Assembly (NCBI GenBank): GCA_039566865.1
Contig: CM076945.1
Location: 3,523,501 to 3,587,500 of the forward strand
Reading direction: 5' to 3'
From: Aurelia coerulea
Lineage: Eukaryota > Cnidaria > Scyphozoa > Semaeostomeae > Ulmaridae
DNA length: 64,000 nucleotides
The translations under genes and the position numbers were made by a program. Under the pieces are notes generated by a model, which was not told the origin of the DNA, searched no databases, and was given only the letters and a program-made list of their open reading frames with translations. This document shows positions 1-11,500 of the stretch, in pieces. The first letter of the stretch is position 1; every line of letters begins with the position of its first letter.

Positions 1-19
1 AAAATGGCCTAAAGACGCA

Positions 20-650
20 TGATTTTCATTTCATTTTCATTTTAATTCTTTTAAGGAGGGTTGCCCTTCAACGAGTTGATTTTCAAGGGGCCCTCCGATA
101 AAAACATTAATTACAATCTAAGGTACAACGGTACAAAATAAAAGCTATTAATTAAATAAAACTATAAAACCTTATTTACAATATTTTTAATCTATGTACA
201 ATAATGGTCAAAATTACAATAAAAACGAAAGAAAGAAAAGTGCCTGTTTCTAAATAGTTTTCTTAAAACTATACAGAGAGGTTGCCTGTTTTGACTCGGC
301 TGACAGGCTATTCCATAGTTTTGCACCTCTGTAAGAGAAACATCTCTGGCCATTTGCTGACCTTTTCATCGGCAACTTCAGGTCGGTCCCCGTATTGCGA
401 AGGCTATATGATGAGCAGAGCGCATTTCTTGTGAAGAGATCACACAGGTATTGTGGAGCAAGCTCATTCAGGGACTTGAAGACCAATGTCTTAGATTCAC
501 CAGTAACCAGCTGGTCAACGGTCTTCCATCCTAGCCCTTCAATAAGAGGTTTGCCTGGGGCATCGAAGTTGCTATTCGTTATTATCCTAGCAGCACGGTT
601 TTGAAGTTTTTGAGTTTTTGAGTAATAAAGAAATGGAATGAAGTTCGTCA
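20..650 (-). mobile_element. Non-LTR retrotransposon, 5'-truncated 3' end (copy 1, family A)
   Basis: The minus-strand frame 250-651 encodes the C-terminal tail of a non-LTR reverse transcriptase: [10 protein letters not shown], then FKSLNELAPQYLCDLFT and FSYRGAKLWNSL, the usual order in CR1/L2/jockey-like ORF2 tails of marine invertebrates. The polymerase core is missing, so the copy is dead on arrival. Plus-strand bases 50-110 are the antisense of its 3' UTR (AAGGAGGGTTGCCCTTCA ... GGGGCCCTCC). The same UTR words recur at 58093-58140 and 62580-62600, which groups these three as one family. Confidence 0.85.
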
Positions 651-856
651 TAAAGAATCTGAAAATGATTTAGTTTGCAATGATGAAATGATATCTTGAA
701 ATAAAAGAAACGTAACCTGTCCGGTTTACTTCGTTCTGTAATCCTTTTTTTCAAAGCAATAAATAAGATATCAATGTCAGTTTCCGTTTCAGTTTTAGTT
801 CATCATTCAGTCATGCTCATTCTCAAAAGGATTTCGAATAGATTTCACACGACCTG

Positions 857-1041
857 AAGGTGTTGTGGTGCAGTGGTGTAATCCTCTGAATTTGCAGCCA
901 GAACAGTCAGGCGGACAGGGCTCGATACCCGGTGGGGCCTCACCACTTGAGCGTCATGACAAGGGGTCGTGGACTCGATTAGCGCTTAGCTACTTCTGTG
1001 ATCCCAGCGCTTGGCGCTAAAATCCGCAACCTCACCTTCAT
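857..1041 (+). mobile_element. tRNA-like SINE (copy 1)
   Basis: It has an A-box-like TGGTGCAGTGG and a B-box-like GGCTCGATACCC, followed by a tRNA-unrelated body (GGGGTCGTGGACTCGATTAG ... CAGCGCTTGGCGCTAAAA). A 5'-truncated copy is at 16158-16295 and an interrupted minus-strand copy at 20990-21353. The repeat copies, not the boxes alone, support the SINE call. Confidence 0.75.
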
Positions 1042-2270
1042 TTGGTCATATATTTTAGGCCACTTTCCTGCCCTTCAGATAGACTGATGATTTCAAGTCT
1101 TTTGAATTTGTCACGAGACTACTACTTTGAAAGTTACCAAAAAATACACAAAATACGTGAATATTTTAACCATTAGAAAAATGAATCTTTATGATTATAG
1201 CGAAACAGCGTTTGCTGCAATGATTTTTCAAACAGGGGGGCATTTTCTTGAGTCTGCCGGTAGATTTTTCAAGTTGTCTCTTTCGTTTGGAGAGCCATAA
1301 GCACTTCTATTGGTGAAATGAATTTGATTTAAGTAAAAGAATGAACGAATTCATCCATAGACTTGTGTATAACTTAAATTTTTATCAACGACATTTTGAC
1401 GTAAAGAGATGTGGAACATATGAATCCACTATGAATTGAATTTGCGTCTGTATTTTTCATTTCTGCTTGATTAGCGCCCTAAGCAATATTTTGTGTATGG
1501 GTTATGAAATTTCAACAACATACAAAAGCGGTTGATACGGCGTAGAGTTCTCGTAGCTGCGATGGATCTATTTTGTTTCTACAGAGGAAGTGAGGAAGAT
1601 TACTGCTTGAAAGGTATATATTTTGTGATGAGTCGGTCAGAAGGACATGATTCTTTGTACTAAAAGTTTGCTTTTCAATGTTGAAGCTCTTTAAAGCAGA
1701 CTTTCAATGTTGAGCGTACGAGAATACCCGCTAGCTTAGGCTATTCTGAAACAGGGGGCCCACTCTATAAGGGTAGTGGTATGAGTCCCTATTGAGCAAG
1801 TGATATCAGCAAATCAAAGAACGCAGGGAAACAAGGGACGAAAAGTCATAAATCTAGGTTCTTTCCGTTAGGTTCTTGTACGCGGTTTTTGTGCTGGATA
1901 TAGACTGAGAATAATAAGACAACAGTGCTCCGAAATCGTTTGCAATATGTTTCGATCAAATTTTCTTTGATAATTGCCTGTAAAAACAGTTACTGATTCC
2001 ATGGAAACTCTTTGGAAAAGGTCGAGTTGATTCTTGTTTTCTTTGATTTACGAGGTTGACCTTCTCGTTTAGGAGACAGTCTTAGCTTTCACATGCATTA
2101 TTAAAATAGTTTAGGTTTCTGGGAATGAAAACACTTAAGTTAAGATAAGAAACTTCTGAATAATACATAAGCAGATAAGAATGAAATGTCACTTGGAAAA
2201 GGTTTATTATTCTAAAGGAGATCAGTACACTCTAGACGGAGGGGGAGAGACGTTTGGTGATGATATAATT
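1042..2270. other. Intergenic, nothing recognised
   Basis: I see no long reading frame, splice-bordered homologous exon or repeat with identifiable ends in this stretch. It is AT-rich. Confidence 0.5.
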
Positions 2271-2320
2271 CCTGCGTGCAGACTCTTGGACAGGACAGGT
2301 GACAGAGTCTGCACGCAGGC

Positions 2321-2929
2321 TACAGTGGAAACCCGCATAAAAGAACCTGTTTTTATAAGAACCTTGAGGCTGAAATTTAATCTTTATAACCCCCTAAATA
2401 AGAACCCCAAAGAGGCTGAAACTGGGAAAGGTTCTTATATACAGTAATAGCTTTCATGTAATGGGCCGTAAAGTATCAAAACGACAAGAATTTTTAGAAT
2501 TCTTCAGACTTCTTCATTGGTACAAAAGACAAAAGGATTTTTAAACAGTTATTCTTATGCCCTATTCACACTGGCAAGTTAAACCAGCTGCAAGTAAATC
2601 AGGTTATGGTATTTTGCATTCTTATTTGTCAATCCAACAAGTCAAATGCATTTGAGTGGTTAAAATTTAACATGGTTTCAATAAAGCTGGTTTTACTGTG
2701 TCATTGTGAAAATGGTATTACAGACCCACAAATGTTCTCAAGAATTCTCAAGAATTCTTAAGAATTTCTGCGCTGGAAAACAGTGTTAATGTGTGCAAGG
2801 CCTGTACGTATATATAAGAACCTTTTTAAGAACCTGACAGGCTGGAATTGAGAATAGCAGCCACTTAATTAAGAACCTATTCAGGCTGTCCAAAAAAATG
2901 TAGGTTCTTTTATGCGGGTTTCTTCTGTA
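2321..2929. mobile_element. TA-flanked MITE, AAGAACC family
   Basis: The left end TACAGTGGAAACCCGCATAA and the right end (reverse complement TACAGAAGAAACCCGCATAA) are inverted repeats that continue into AAGAACC. The element may be composite, since further ATAAGAACC words lie inside near 2350, 2430 and 2815. A TA dinucleotide at each end suggests Tc1/mariner/pogo-type mobility. There is no transposase. Confidence 0.65.
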
Positions 2930-3119
2930 TATCTTTTACGGAATCGTCTTTTGTAGGTTAAAATGTAGACTTGCTCCAAGTCTATTTCCTTTTTTGTCAG
3001 TGATTCGTCGTTAGTATTTTCTAGAGAGGAAATGCGAAGGAGCATACGAATGATTGAAAACGAGGCCGGACGGGGGTAAAGGAACGGAAGGACTCGGATA
3101 GCATTAAAGAGTCGATATC

Positions 3120-3309
3120 CCACAGGGTCCTTTTTGTAGGCACGCTGCAATTTTAGACTGTCTGAAAATCAAATTTGGCCTAAGAAGAAATTCTGGATCC
3201 ACACTGCAGTAGTTGAACCGATAGAAAAGCGAGTAAGGTAATTTGATTTTCAGACAGTGCGAAATTGCAGTGTGCCAGCAGAGCACGCTGGGTGACAATT
3301 GCTCTTTAA
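3120..3309. mobile_element. TTAA-type MITE, left end truncated
   Basis: The right end GGGTGACAATTGCTCTTTAA and the internal arms (GACTGTCTGAAAATCAAATT and its inverse near 3240) match the complete element at 6128-6414. The left terminal bases are missing. Confidence 0.6.
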
Positions 3310-3805
3310 GTTCTATAATTAGAATTACTCGGGCCTCTCTTTGAGACAACGATTGCTGTGAAATAAGCTCTGCGATCTGGACACAATGGGGTCTATTTGG
3401 AACATGTCTTTCAGGGCAGAGTATTTTGTAGAGTATTTGGAAATAGAAACATTGAAAGTACCCATATCTTTACTGGGCTTGGAAAGCATTTGTAAATATT
3501 TCTAGGGTCTGCAAGGTGTAAAATTCCTCCGCAGGTATATATTAGTTGCAGCACTCCTCCTTAGAAGCACAACAGCACTGTCTAGCTACCCATGAGTTGA
3601 GATAGACTTTGGTCAAAGTTAAAAAGAACTGCGAAGGAGCATGATAGAGATCTAAAAGTGGGAAGTGCCCAAAGAAGGAAAACGGATGAAGTTTTCGATT
3701 GACAGTTCATCTTAAAAAATCAATGACTTGAGTCCTGATATCTCTGTCTGTTTAAAATACTGTATGACCGAAGTCTTAATACCTCTCAGTATTATCATAT
3801 TTTCG

Positions 3806-4558
3806 CTATGTTCCGACTTGTGCAGGTGAACTGACAGAGTTCATCTTCGAATGAAGACAATCAGTATCCGAGAAGATCCCATAACGGACATCAAATCCAT
3901 TGTCATTCAATGCCTTTGCTTTTCCACTCAGCATGTCAAGCGAATACGAAGTGCCCTTATCACCCAGAAGCACCTCAACCACCCAGTCATAAAATGGTTG
4001 ATTTTCAATGTCTGTTATGTGGTTGTTTATATCCAGCCTTTTGTACAGTATATAACCGAGAAAGTTGTCATAATCAAAACACAAAATATCATTCACAATC
4101 TGTTTGAGATGCTCGCCAGCTTTGCTTCGTTGTAGAAATAAACTGTCATCTTCTGAAGCGTTATTTCGGCAGCGAACTGCAATGACTATCTTATCGAACT
4201 TGCTCGTAATAAATTCGACACCAAGACCTGGTTTTAAATCTTTAAAATCAACTGCTGCCGTAATGAAGCTACCAATGTCATTATTGTACACAGTCCACTT
4301 TGTTTCGAGCTTCGACACGTCGAAATCTTTAGCAAACTCTTTAAACTGATCGAGTTTCCAAATGCTTTTCGAGAGAAACTTGAATGGATAGTTCAGCGAG
4401 AATTTTGCATTAGCCGTTGCGGTTGAACTGACAACCTTAAGAGCTCCTTTTTGCATAAAATGATCAGCATTTCGTTGCCAAATTCGTTTCATCATTGAAA
4501 CTGGTGCTAGCATCGAGTCGATTGCCATAAAATGAATGATCTTCGCTTCATCAGCCAT
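3806..4558 (-). CDS. Unrecognised intronless protein, 250 aa
   Basis: This is an open frame of 250 codons with a good initiation context (ACAAAATGG, A at -3 and G at +4). I do not recognise the family. The protein has no signal peptide, no membrane segment and no cysteine-rich or low-complexity stretch. Composition is that of a soluble alpha/beta protein: a hydrophobic N-terminal half (FMAIDSMLAPVSMMKRIW), a beta-like middle (GLGVEFITSKFDKIVIAVRC, about residues 112-131) and a charged C-terminus. No splice-bordered neighbour or canonical AATAAA signal is evident in the following 100 bases. It could be a real single-exon gene, a retrocopy, or a gene carried by a mobile element; length and start context favour a genuine coding region over chance. 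No function is assigned. Confidence 0.55.
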   Translation of the reverse strand: MADEAKIIHFMAIDSMLAPVSMMKRIWQRNADHFMQKGALKVVSSTATANAKFSLNYPFKFLSKSIWKLDQFKEFAKDFDVSKLETKWTVYNNDIGSFITAAVDFKDLKPGLGVEFITSKFDKIVIAVRCRNNASEDDSLFLQRSKAGEHLKQIVNDILCFDYDNFLGYILYKRLDINNHITDIENQPFYDWVVEVLLGDKGTSYSLDMLSGKAKALNDNGFDVRYGIFSDTDCLHSKMNSVSSPAQVGT

Positions 4559-6127
4559 TTTGTTGTAGTTTTGCTGTGCACAAACTTAGGCCTGAATGAA
4601 AGCTTGTTTACAAACTTAGGCCATTTCACCAGGAGGAGCTGCGAGGCGCCGGAGATTATGAACTAAGAACTCTGATACTGCAACTAAAACTCACGCTTTC
4701 GTTGTTGCCGTGGATTTCGGTTGTTAAAGTTACAACAAACTACATCGATGTAATGAACTGCTGCAAATATATAGATTCTGAAAGTGGCCTTCAGGGAAAA
4801 CAAAGTTGCTGTGAAAACTCTAAAATCTCAGTGTGTTGTGATGAAAAGATAAGATCTTTTCGCAGATGGGCTATATCACTTGCAGCGTCTTTGTGTTTCC
4901 TTGTGTTTCGGCAGATATGTTGTTTGCCGTGGAAATTACGCTAAGCAGATGCCATCGTTTGATGAGTAATGGCCTTTTACTGTTTGTTTTTCCTACTTTA
5001 GTTGGTCGTCAATAAGTATCTTTCATGATTCGTTACAGTTGCTGAGAAGCTAAGCCCTAAAACAGTATCATTTTCTTTCCTTGTGTTTATGCACAGTTCA
5101 TGCATGACTCCTCCAAGAACTGATTAACATAGAAAGGTATATCAACAATAAGGAAACAAACTTATCGACCGAATAAGCATTGGACAAGGGTTGTTGCTTC
5201 TGGTCTAGATACTGTAAAGGACACACCTTTCAAAATGTTCTGCCAATAAATTGTTAAACGACCAGCTTGCATCGTTCTTATGTTATCAAATACCTTATGA
5301 AAGAACTTAAATTTGAGGGAGAAATGCTAAAAATTAACCAATGAAATTAGCACCATGCAGTGCTCATCAAAACGAGACTTGCACCAAACTGATACCGCTC
5401 AAACTGGTCATCTAGAGCGTCGAGCAGCTCATCAATAGCGATAACTAAGGCCATGTAATCAGCGTGACTCGAACAGTTTTAAACGCAGTTTAACTGGCTT
5501 TCAATCAGTCTCTATGGAAGCATTGCGTACTGTATCATATTCTGGAAAGCTTCGGTTGCGTAGACTTCCGAGAAAGATCAAAGTTCTCTGTCAAAGGTGA
5601 TTTTACTGCAAACCCTTCGATCAAATAGGATTTCCATTAGGGTTCCAGCTTGTAACTTCTTTCCACATTTTCCTTCATATGCATTAGCTTTCGTGTTATA
5701 TCACGAGCGGGCCACGGTCAAGGAATTAACTAAATGAGGTACCTGTTGGTCCACAATGAAGTTGACAGGCACACAGACTTGTCCGAATCCTAACAGACTC
5801 ATCCTGAACGAATTCATCCCAGTACTCAATCGAATCTGCTGCATTTATCATCGGATAGCAGGTGTGCTATTGCAAAACCCCCATGGACAGGGACGTAGGA
5901 GGCATTTCAAACATGGGGAGTCACAGCACTTCGACGGGCACTTCCTTAGAATAAGAAGGGCACTTCTTTGTTTATTGCAAAATCTTGGGGGGGGGGTGCA
6001 CGTTCCCCCAGTGCCCCTGGTTCCTACGTCTCTGCCCATGGATTCAATTCATTTACCAGATTTATGTCCGGCATTTACCAGAATATGTTGCTACCGTTAG
6101 AACCTTCTCTAATTGCTATATTTTCAG

Positions 6128-6414
6128 TTAAAGGGTCATTGTCACCCAGGGTCCTTTGCTGGCATACTGCAATGTCAAACTGTCTAAAAATCGAACTTAG
6201 CCTGAGCAGAAAATGAAAATCCACTTGTATTAGATCTTTATAAGAATTTTTTTGTAAGCTGAAGGGGGTATTGTGTATAAAATGATAACAATGAATCAAC
6301 TTCTGCAGTGTGGGTCCATATTTTCTGCTTAGGCCGCGGCGATTGATTTTCAGACAGTCTGAAACTGTAGTGTAGCGTGCCTGCAAAGGATCTTGGGTGA
6401 CGATTGCTCTTTAA
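6128..6414. mobile_element. MITE with TTAA target sites
   Basis: It is bordered by TTAA on both sides. The inverted ends are AGGGTCATTGTCACCCAGGG on the left and, on the complementary strand, AGAGCAATCGTCACCCAAGA on the right. The arms continue inward for about 60 bp (TTGC.GGCA..CT.CA). TTAA duplication points to piggyBac- or Kolobok-type transposition. It is non-autonomous. Confidence 0.7.
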
Positions 6415-6990
6415 AGTCTAGAAAGGAATTACATGATGATGGCTTCAACTGAAGTCTTCTTTCACGAAAGATGGCAATTGCTGAAAATTGCATTCAGCCG
6501 TCAGAGACTTATATATAGCCCGGGAGCCAAACCCAGCTGTAGCTCACACGTCCTTCTTTGTTTCGCATTGTCTGTTGACCTAAGCAATTTTTCTCGAAGA
6601 AACGACGTTATCAAAGTCAAAGAGCAGAGGGAAATTCTCAGAAAAACAAGGGAATGCAGTAGCCTCACTACTACATACACAAGGACCCTCAACTTACGCT
6701 CATCTAATTGCAGTGAATTTATGTTGTTGTTGTCGCTCCAGTTGAGTTATTAGTTAACTTTGATTGAGATATTAACTACTCTCCTCCCAACTTTGTATTA
6801 GTGTTATAGCGTCCATCTGTCTATCAATAGCTATAACGTACGAACATATAGGAATGCAGATGATAGATTTATAGGGGATTGGCAAAATTGTACGAACTTT
6901 TTTGAGAAAAGAAGTCAGAGGAAGTACTGGCCACTATACTTAGAGATTCTTTTATGCTTTTGTCGATGTCAATGAGAGTCAACACTCTCA

Positions 6991-7044
6991 TAGCCTTTGT
7001 GCAGACTCAACTATCCTAGGATAGTCGAGTCTGCACGCAGGCTA
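6991..7044. mobile_element. 54-bp terminal-inverted-repeat element with 9-bp TSD
   Basis: The element starts TAGCCTTTGTGCAGACTC and ends GAGTCTGCACGCAGGCTA; its centre ACTATCCTAGGATAGT is a palindrome. The 9-bp sequence ACACTCTCA flanks it on both sides (6982-6990 and 7045-7053). It is the smallest member of the family that includes 21668-21756. Confidence 0.8.
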
Positions 7045-7086
7045 ACACTCTCATCAATGCTACCACTGAGCATAAACTCTTCCAGG

Positions 7087-7245
7087 GCCTCCGACGACGG
7101 GGGGGGGGGGGGGCCGGGGGGGCCATGGCCCCCCCACTTTTTTGCAAATCATGCCTTTCTGAAAGACAGCCCATCATGTTGTGCTGTGGTAATTTTTTGT
7201 ATCATGTTTGGCCCCCCCACTTTTCTAATCTGGTCGGGGGCCTTG
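7087..7245. repeat. Poly-G / GGCCCCCCCAC repeat segment
   Basis: A run of G (about 7098-7113) is followed by the same GGCCCCCCCACTTTT word at about 7126 and 7210. It looks like a fragment of a dispersed repeat; its ends are not defined. Confidence 0.4.
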
Positions 7246-8516
7246 TCTTCGAGAGAAAGCGTTGGATTGGAGACATAGGACATGAAATTCGTCAAATGCC
7301 TTGGAAGCTATGCAGCTTTATAAACCTTACTTTCAAATGTTAATGATGCAACTGTGCACAGTTGATAATACGCAGTTTGGCTGCTTTGCTTGCAGTGTTG
7401 TTTCTAAAGTGCCCTTTTTTATTGAGAATATTTTTATTTTGATATTACATCGTTCTTATCTAAAATATATCTTCGATTTTAGCTGCAGGGAGATTCAATA
7501 GACATTTGAATCCTGCTGACTCATTCTGGGCAGGCTTTGGCGTTTTGGTTCTTGGTTTGGTTTTGACTTATTTTGATTTTGTAAAGACACACCGACCTTT
7601 TGGTTGTTTGCAAAATCTGATAGCAAGTGCCTTGTCATAGAAAGTTATTAGATATGATTTACTGGTGGTAAAATTCAGTTCATCAACATTTGAGGCAAAC
7701 TTGCTGGGGTAAAACCACGAATGTTATCCATCGATATATAAAGAGAAGAGGATCAAAAACAGATCACTGTGGCACCCAATGCAATGTGAAAGAAAGGAAG
7801 CAAACCTTGTATAACTTTAGAAATCGGTGAAAATATCCGCGATTTTCGGCGAGTAAAACATCCAAATAGTTGGATAATGAGTAATTTTTTTTGTTATCGT
7901 ATTCATTACTGTGAAACAGACTTTTAAAACGCAGCAATGTGATGCAATTTGTTGCTGTTTCGTTTTATTCAGTGCAGAGCGTTGAAGATTGGGGGTGGGC
8001 ATGCTCAGAGACAGAGGACAAGGCTATTGCAGGCCCCCTTGATACCATTGCTGCACCTTGCGGCTTTTTAGAAGTGTCCGCTTTACAGAGCCGTCTACCT
8101 GCAGAAAGAAGTGCCCGCCACGAAATTTCTCAACAGATGTTTTATTTGCCAACCACTACGTGACAGGTTTCACATAGCCACCCCCGTGATTTGCACCGGA
8201 AAAATTTGCACCATTTTGCGGGGGTGGGGGTCAAATTTTGCTTGAATTCGAGGCCAGGTAAATCCTTGTTTATATCATTTGGCGCAGAGAAGGCACAGTT
8301 GAAGGTAGATGATAAAGAAAAGCTTTTTATATCATTTCTTTGCTGTTGCGCTTGTATTTAATATAAACAATGGAATACAAATAACATAATACTTCATTCT
8401 GGTGTGACTGTGGCAGGATTAACGCTGCACAACGTCAAATTCTATGGAGTGAAAGACGGGGTTTCATTTAGGCCCGTTCACATCGTAAGTAAAAGTAGAT
8501 GGTGAAAATGTAAACA

Positions 8517-11500
8517 ATGTCGAGTTCGACAAGGAGAGATTACAGTCAGGATATCGACTCATTCAAAGAAATGCGAGATGCCAGTATTTGTAATGATTTG
8601 CAATCGATATCGTCGATCAAAACATCTTCAAAGAAATTCCTCAACCCACCATTCCTTGTTGTAACTGGAAGTGATGAGAGCACTCGCGCCTCCTTAGTTG
8701 TGAACAGTTCTTTGACTACTTCAACAGTATCGAAAACTTCACCAGCTGCCCATAATAAATTCGACGACGTGTCAGACAGGACAGATACAGGTCAGTTGCA
8801 GTCCAGATTCGTTTCAAGCAGCAATAAAATGGATCTACAGGAAAGCACGGCAGCATTGGGAATTGAAGAGAGAAAGAGAAATGGTTTGGTAGACAGGCAA
8901 ACTTCATCATCAAGTTTGTGTAGCTGGAGCAGCTTTGATACTGTGCTAACTGATGATAATTTGTCAGACATTGATGAAGACAGCAGAAATTGTGAAGAAA
9001 AAACTGATGGGTTGACCTTCAAAGGCAAAAAGGTATAAACAGTTAATTTATCAGCAAGATAATTTTGGTATTTGAGAATCTTTTCTATAAAATCAACAAC
9101 AGATTTAGATTTCAAAGACATATTTGGATAAATTATGCTCAAAGATTTACCCAATGCCTAAGAGGTTTGAATCCATTATCACCTTGATTATGTTTCTAAA
9201 CATTTTTTTCTTCTATATGAAATCCCAGACAGCCACATCCTTTTTTGGTTTATCAAGTAATGCCTACTTTTAAACTTGGGTCAGCCCTTATTACTAAAAG
9301 TTCTTGTTATAATTTAAGGAGGAGTAGGTACAGTTTTTATCACAGTTGTTGACCATATGTTGTGCCCTGTTTCTTGCTGGTATTCAACTATTATTTTCAG
9401 GAAAATTGTCACATTTTCCAGCGCTAAGCGTTTCTGATTTTTTCAGTCCAAGATCATGATTTAATTTGTGCTAATAACTGTTGATAATTTTTTACCACAA
9501 TGACTTTTGATGAGGAAAAGTACAATGATATAGGAATACTTGATAAGTTGTGAAAGTTTCTCAAGAGCATCAGTGTAATGAAATAATAAAATCGATACCA
9601 TATTGTTATGAACTTTTCAGAATGTTGCTTTTAAAGTTTATTATTGGGTCTTTTTAGCATAGTTCTCAAGTTTATATGATTGTTGACAATGCAAAATGTG
9701 TTTTCCTAAGCCACTTTCTTGAAAAAATCATTGGTAAATTTACTATTAATTTCTCTCTAATACAAGTGAAATTTATTACTGTTGGGCAAACACTTTCTTC
9801 TTTTCAATTCAAATTTGGTGCTGCTTGCTTTTCTTTCTGTCTCAAAAACTTATGTTTATCTTGGCTATCTTACTGAACAGCAAAGTCAACAACATGAAAG
9901 TTTTGCTATTTAGATAATGATTAAGTAAATATTCTCCTGTCTCTGGGTCTTTTTTGGGTCTTTAATGGGTCTTTTTTGTTGAACTTTTACTTGTTTGTTT
10001 TGCTTCAGTTGGTATTTTGTCAAAAGATAGTTGTCAAAATACTCTGACTGCTTTCAGAAGAATCTTTTATTTTGCAGCAGAGACAAAAATCTGACATACC
10101 TAAAAAAGGACCTGCATACTTTGTGGTTTCAAGATTGCAAATTCCTAGTTCTGTGGTAGATTGCATTGTTAAATGCTCACACCATTTATGAAATATGCAT
10201 GTCATTGTGCGATACTGGTTGTTTCTGACAATGCCCCTGATATCTTTAGTTAGATGCATTGAATTGCAAAGGTATTGCTTCACAATTTCTTTAATTGAAT
10301 CAATTTTTCTTTCAAAGATTTAAAAACATGGTTTCTCTTCGGAAATGATACAAGGACACCTTTTGCTAGGTTCTACTACTACTGTTTTATCTAACTCAGC
10401 TGATAGACATACAGTGCATTGTATCAAGAAGTGCATCATTGCTAACAGTGCAGAATATTGAAACTGCTGTCAATAACATTTAATCTGAAGTGAAAGGCAT
10501 GAAACATTTAACCTAAAAGCTTTATCATGATTTGAGATATTGTGTGAAGAATTGTGATTTTGACACAAAATAATTTTAGGAGGGGTCAATTGCTACATTT
10601 GAAATATTTTAAGGAGTACACTTTGTGACAAAAATTTTGTAGTGTGGGCCTATTCCCATTTTAACAAAATGGTGCTTGTGTGTAAACCCTTTTGCAGGTG
10701 AGAAGTTGTGACAACCCTGTCTATTTCCTGATAGGAAAGACTGCATGCATTGCTGCACACCATGTGACAACTTCAAACCACAGTAGGTTTTTTGGGAACA
10801 AATTTGTTGCTTGACAGTGGGTCTTGAAAGAAAATGCGTGGAGAAAATGTATGGAGCCTATTGAAATAAATGGTTTTCTTTGTAAAAGCTAGGGAATCAA
10901 ATGTTTCATTTTTATTCCAAAGCAAGTTGCATGTAGCCACACTAAAATCTAGAGAATCCTTGGTTAGAACTCCTTGCTTTCCCAGCTATTTCCCCATTTT
11001 TTGTGTAGTAGGGGGATCTTGGGAACTGAATTTTGTTAGAGACAATCATGGAGTACAGGCCTTGTGCACATGTATATGACAAGAATCCTTTACATCGTGA
11101 TAAGAATTTTTGAGCCATATGAAAGACAGTATATTAATGCTTTGGCAGGAAAACCATGTTATGTGCGCAAGGCCCAAACTGTAATACACTTAGCAACCTG
11201 TTCGAAAATACAAGGCCATGTAATAGCCATGTACAAGCCTTGTAGTTATGGCCTTGTAACCTTGTTATAGCCTGGAATAGCCTTGCTGTAGGCTTGTAAA
11301 TGGCTTGGAAAATGCTAATTAGCCTTGTAGAAGCCTTGTGGAAACCTTGTGTTAGACTTGTTGCAGCTTGGAATCTTACTGACAGCCTTGTAATTTTCTT
11401 CAAAGGTCAGTACAAGGTCATAACAAGGTCATAATCCCCTCTACAAGGCTAAAACTTGGCCTGTACAGCCACATCTATGTTATGTGCAAGTCAGTTTAGC

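Larger units (their letters stand above)
4559..8516. other. Intergenic region with repeat debris
   Basis: It contains two small transposons (6128-6414 and 6991-7044) and a poly-G/GGCCCCCCCAC repeat (7087-7245). Around 6675-6735 it also holds a fragment (ACCCTCAACTTACGCTCATC) shared with the 3' end of the retrotransposon piece at 20570-20612. No convincing gene is seen. Confidence 0.5.

Noticed and set aside
857..1041. tRNA gene
   Set aside because: A- and B-box-like words are present but no closed acceptor stem is seen, and the unit continues into a shared repeat body with other copies.
2181..2447. Plus frame of 88 codons
   Set aside because: It runs into the MITE inverted repeat at 2321 and has no coding character.
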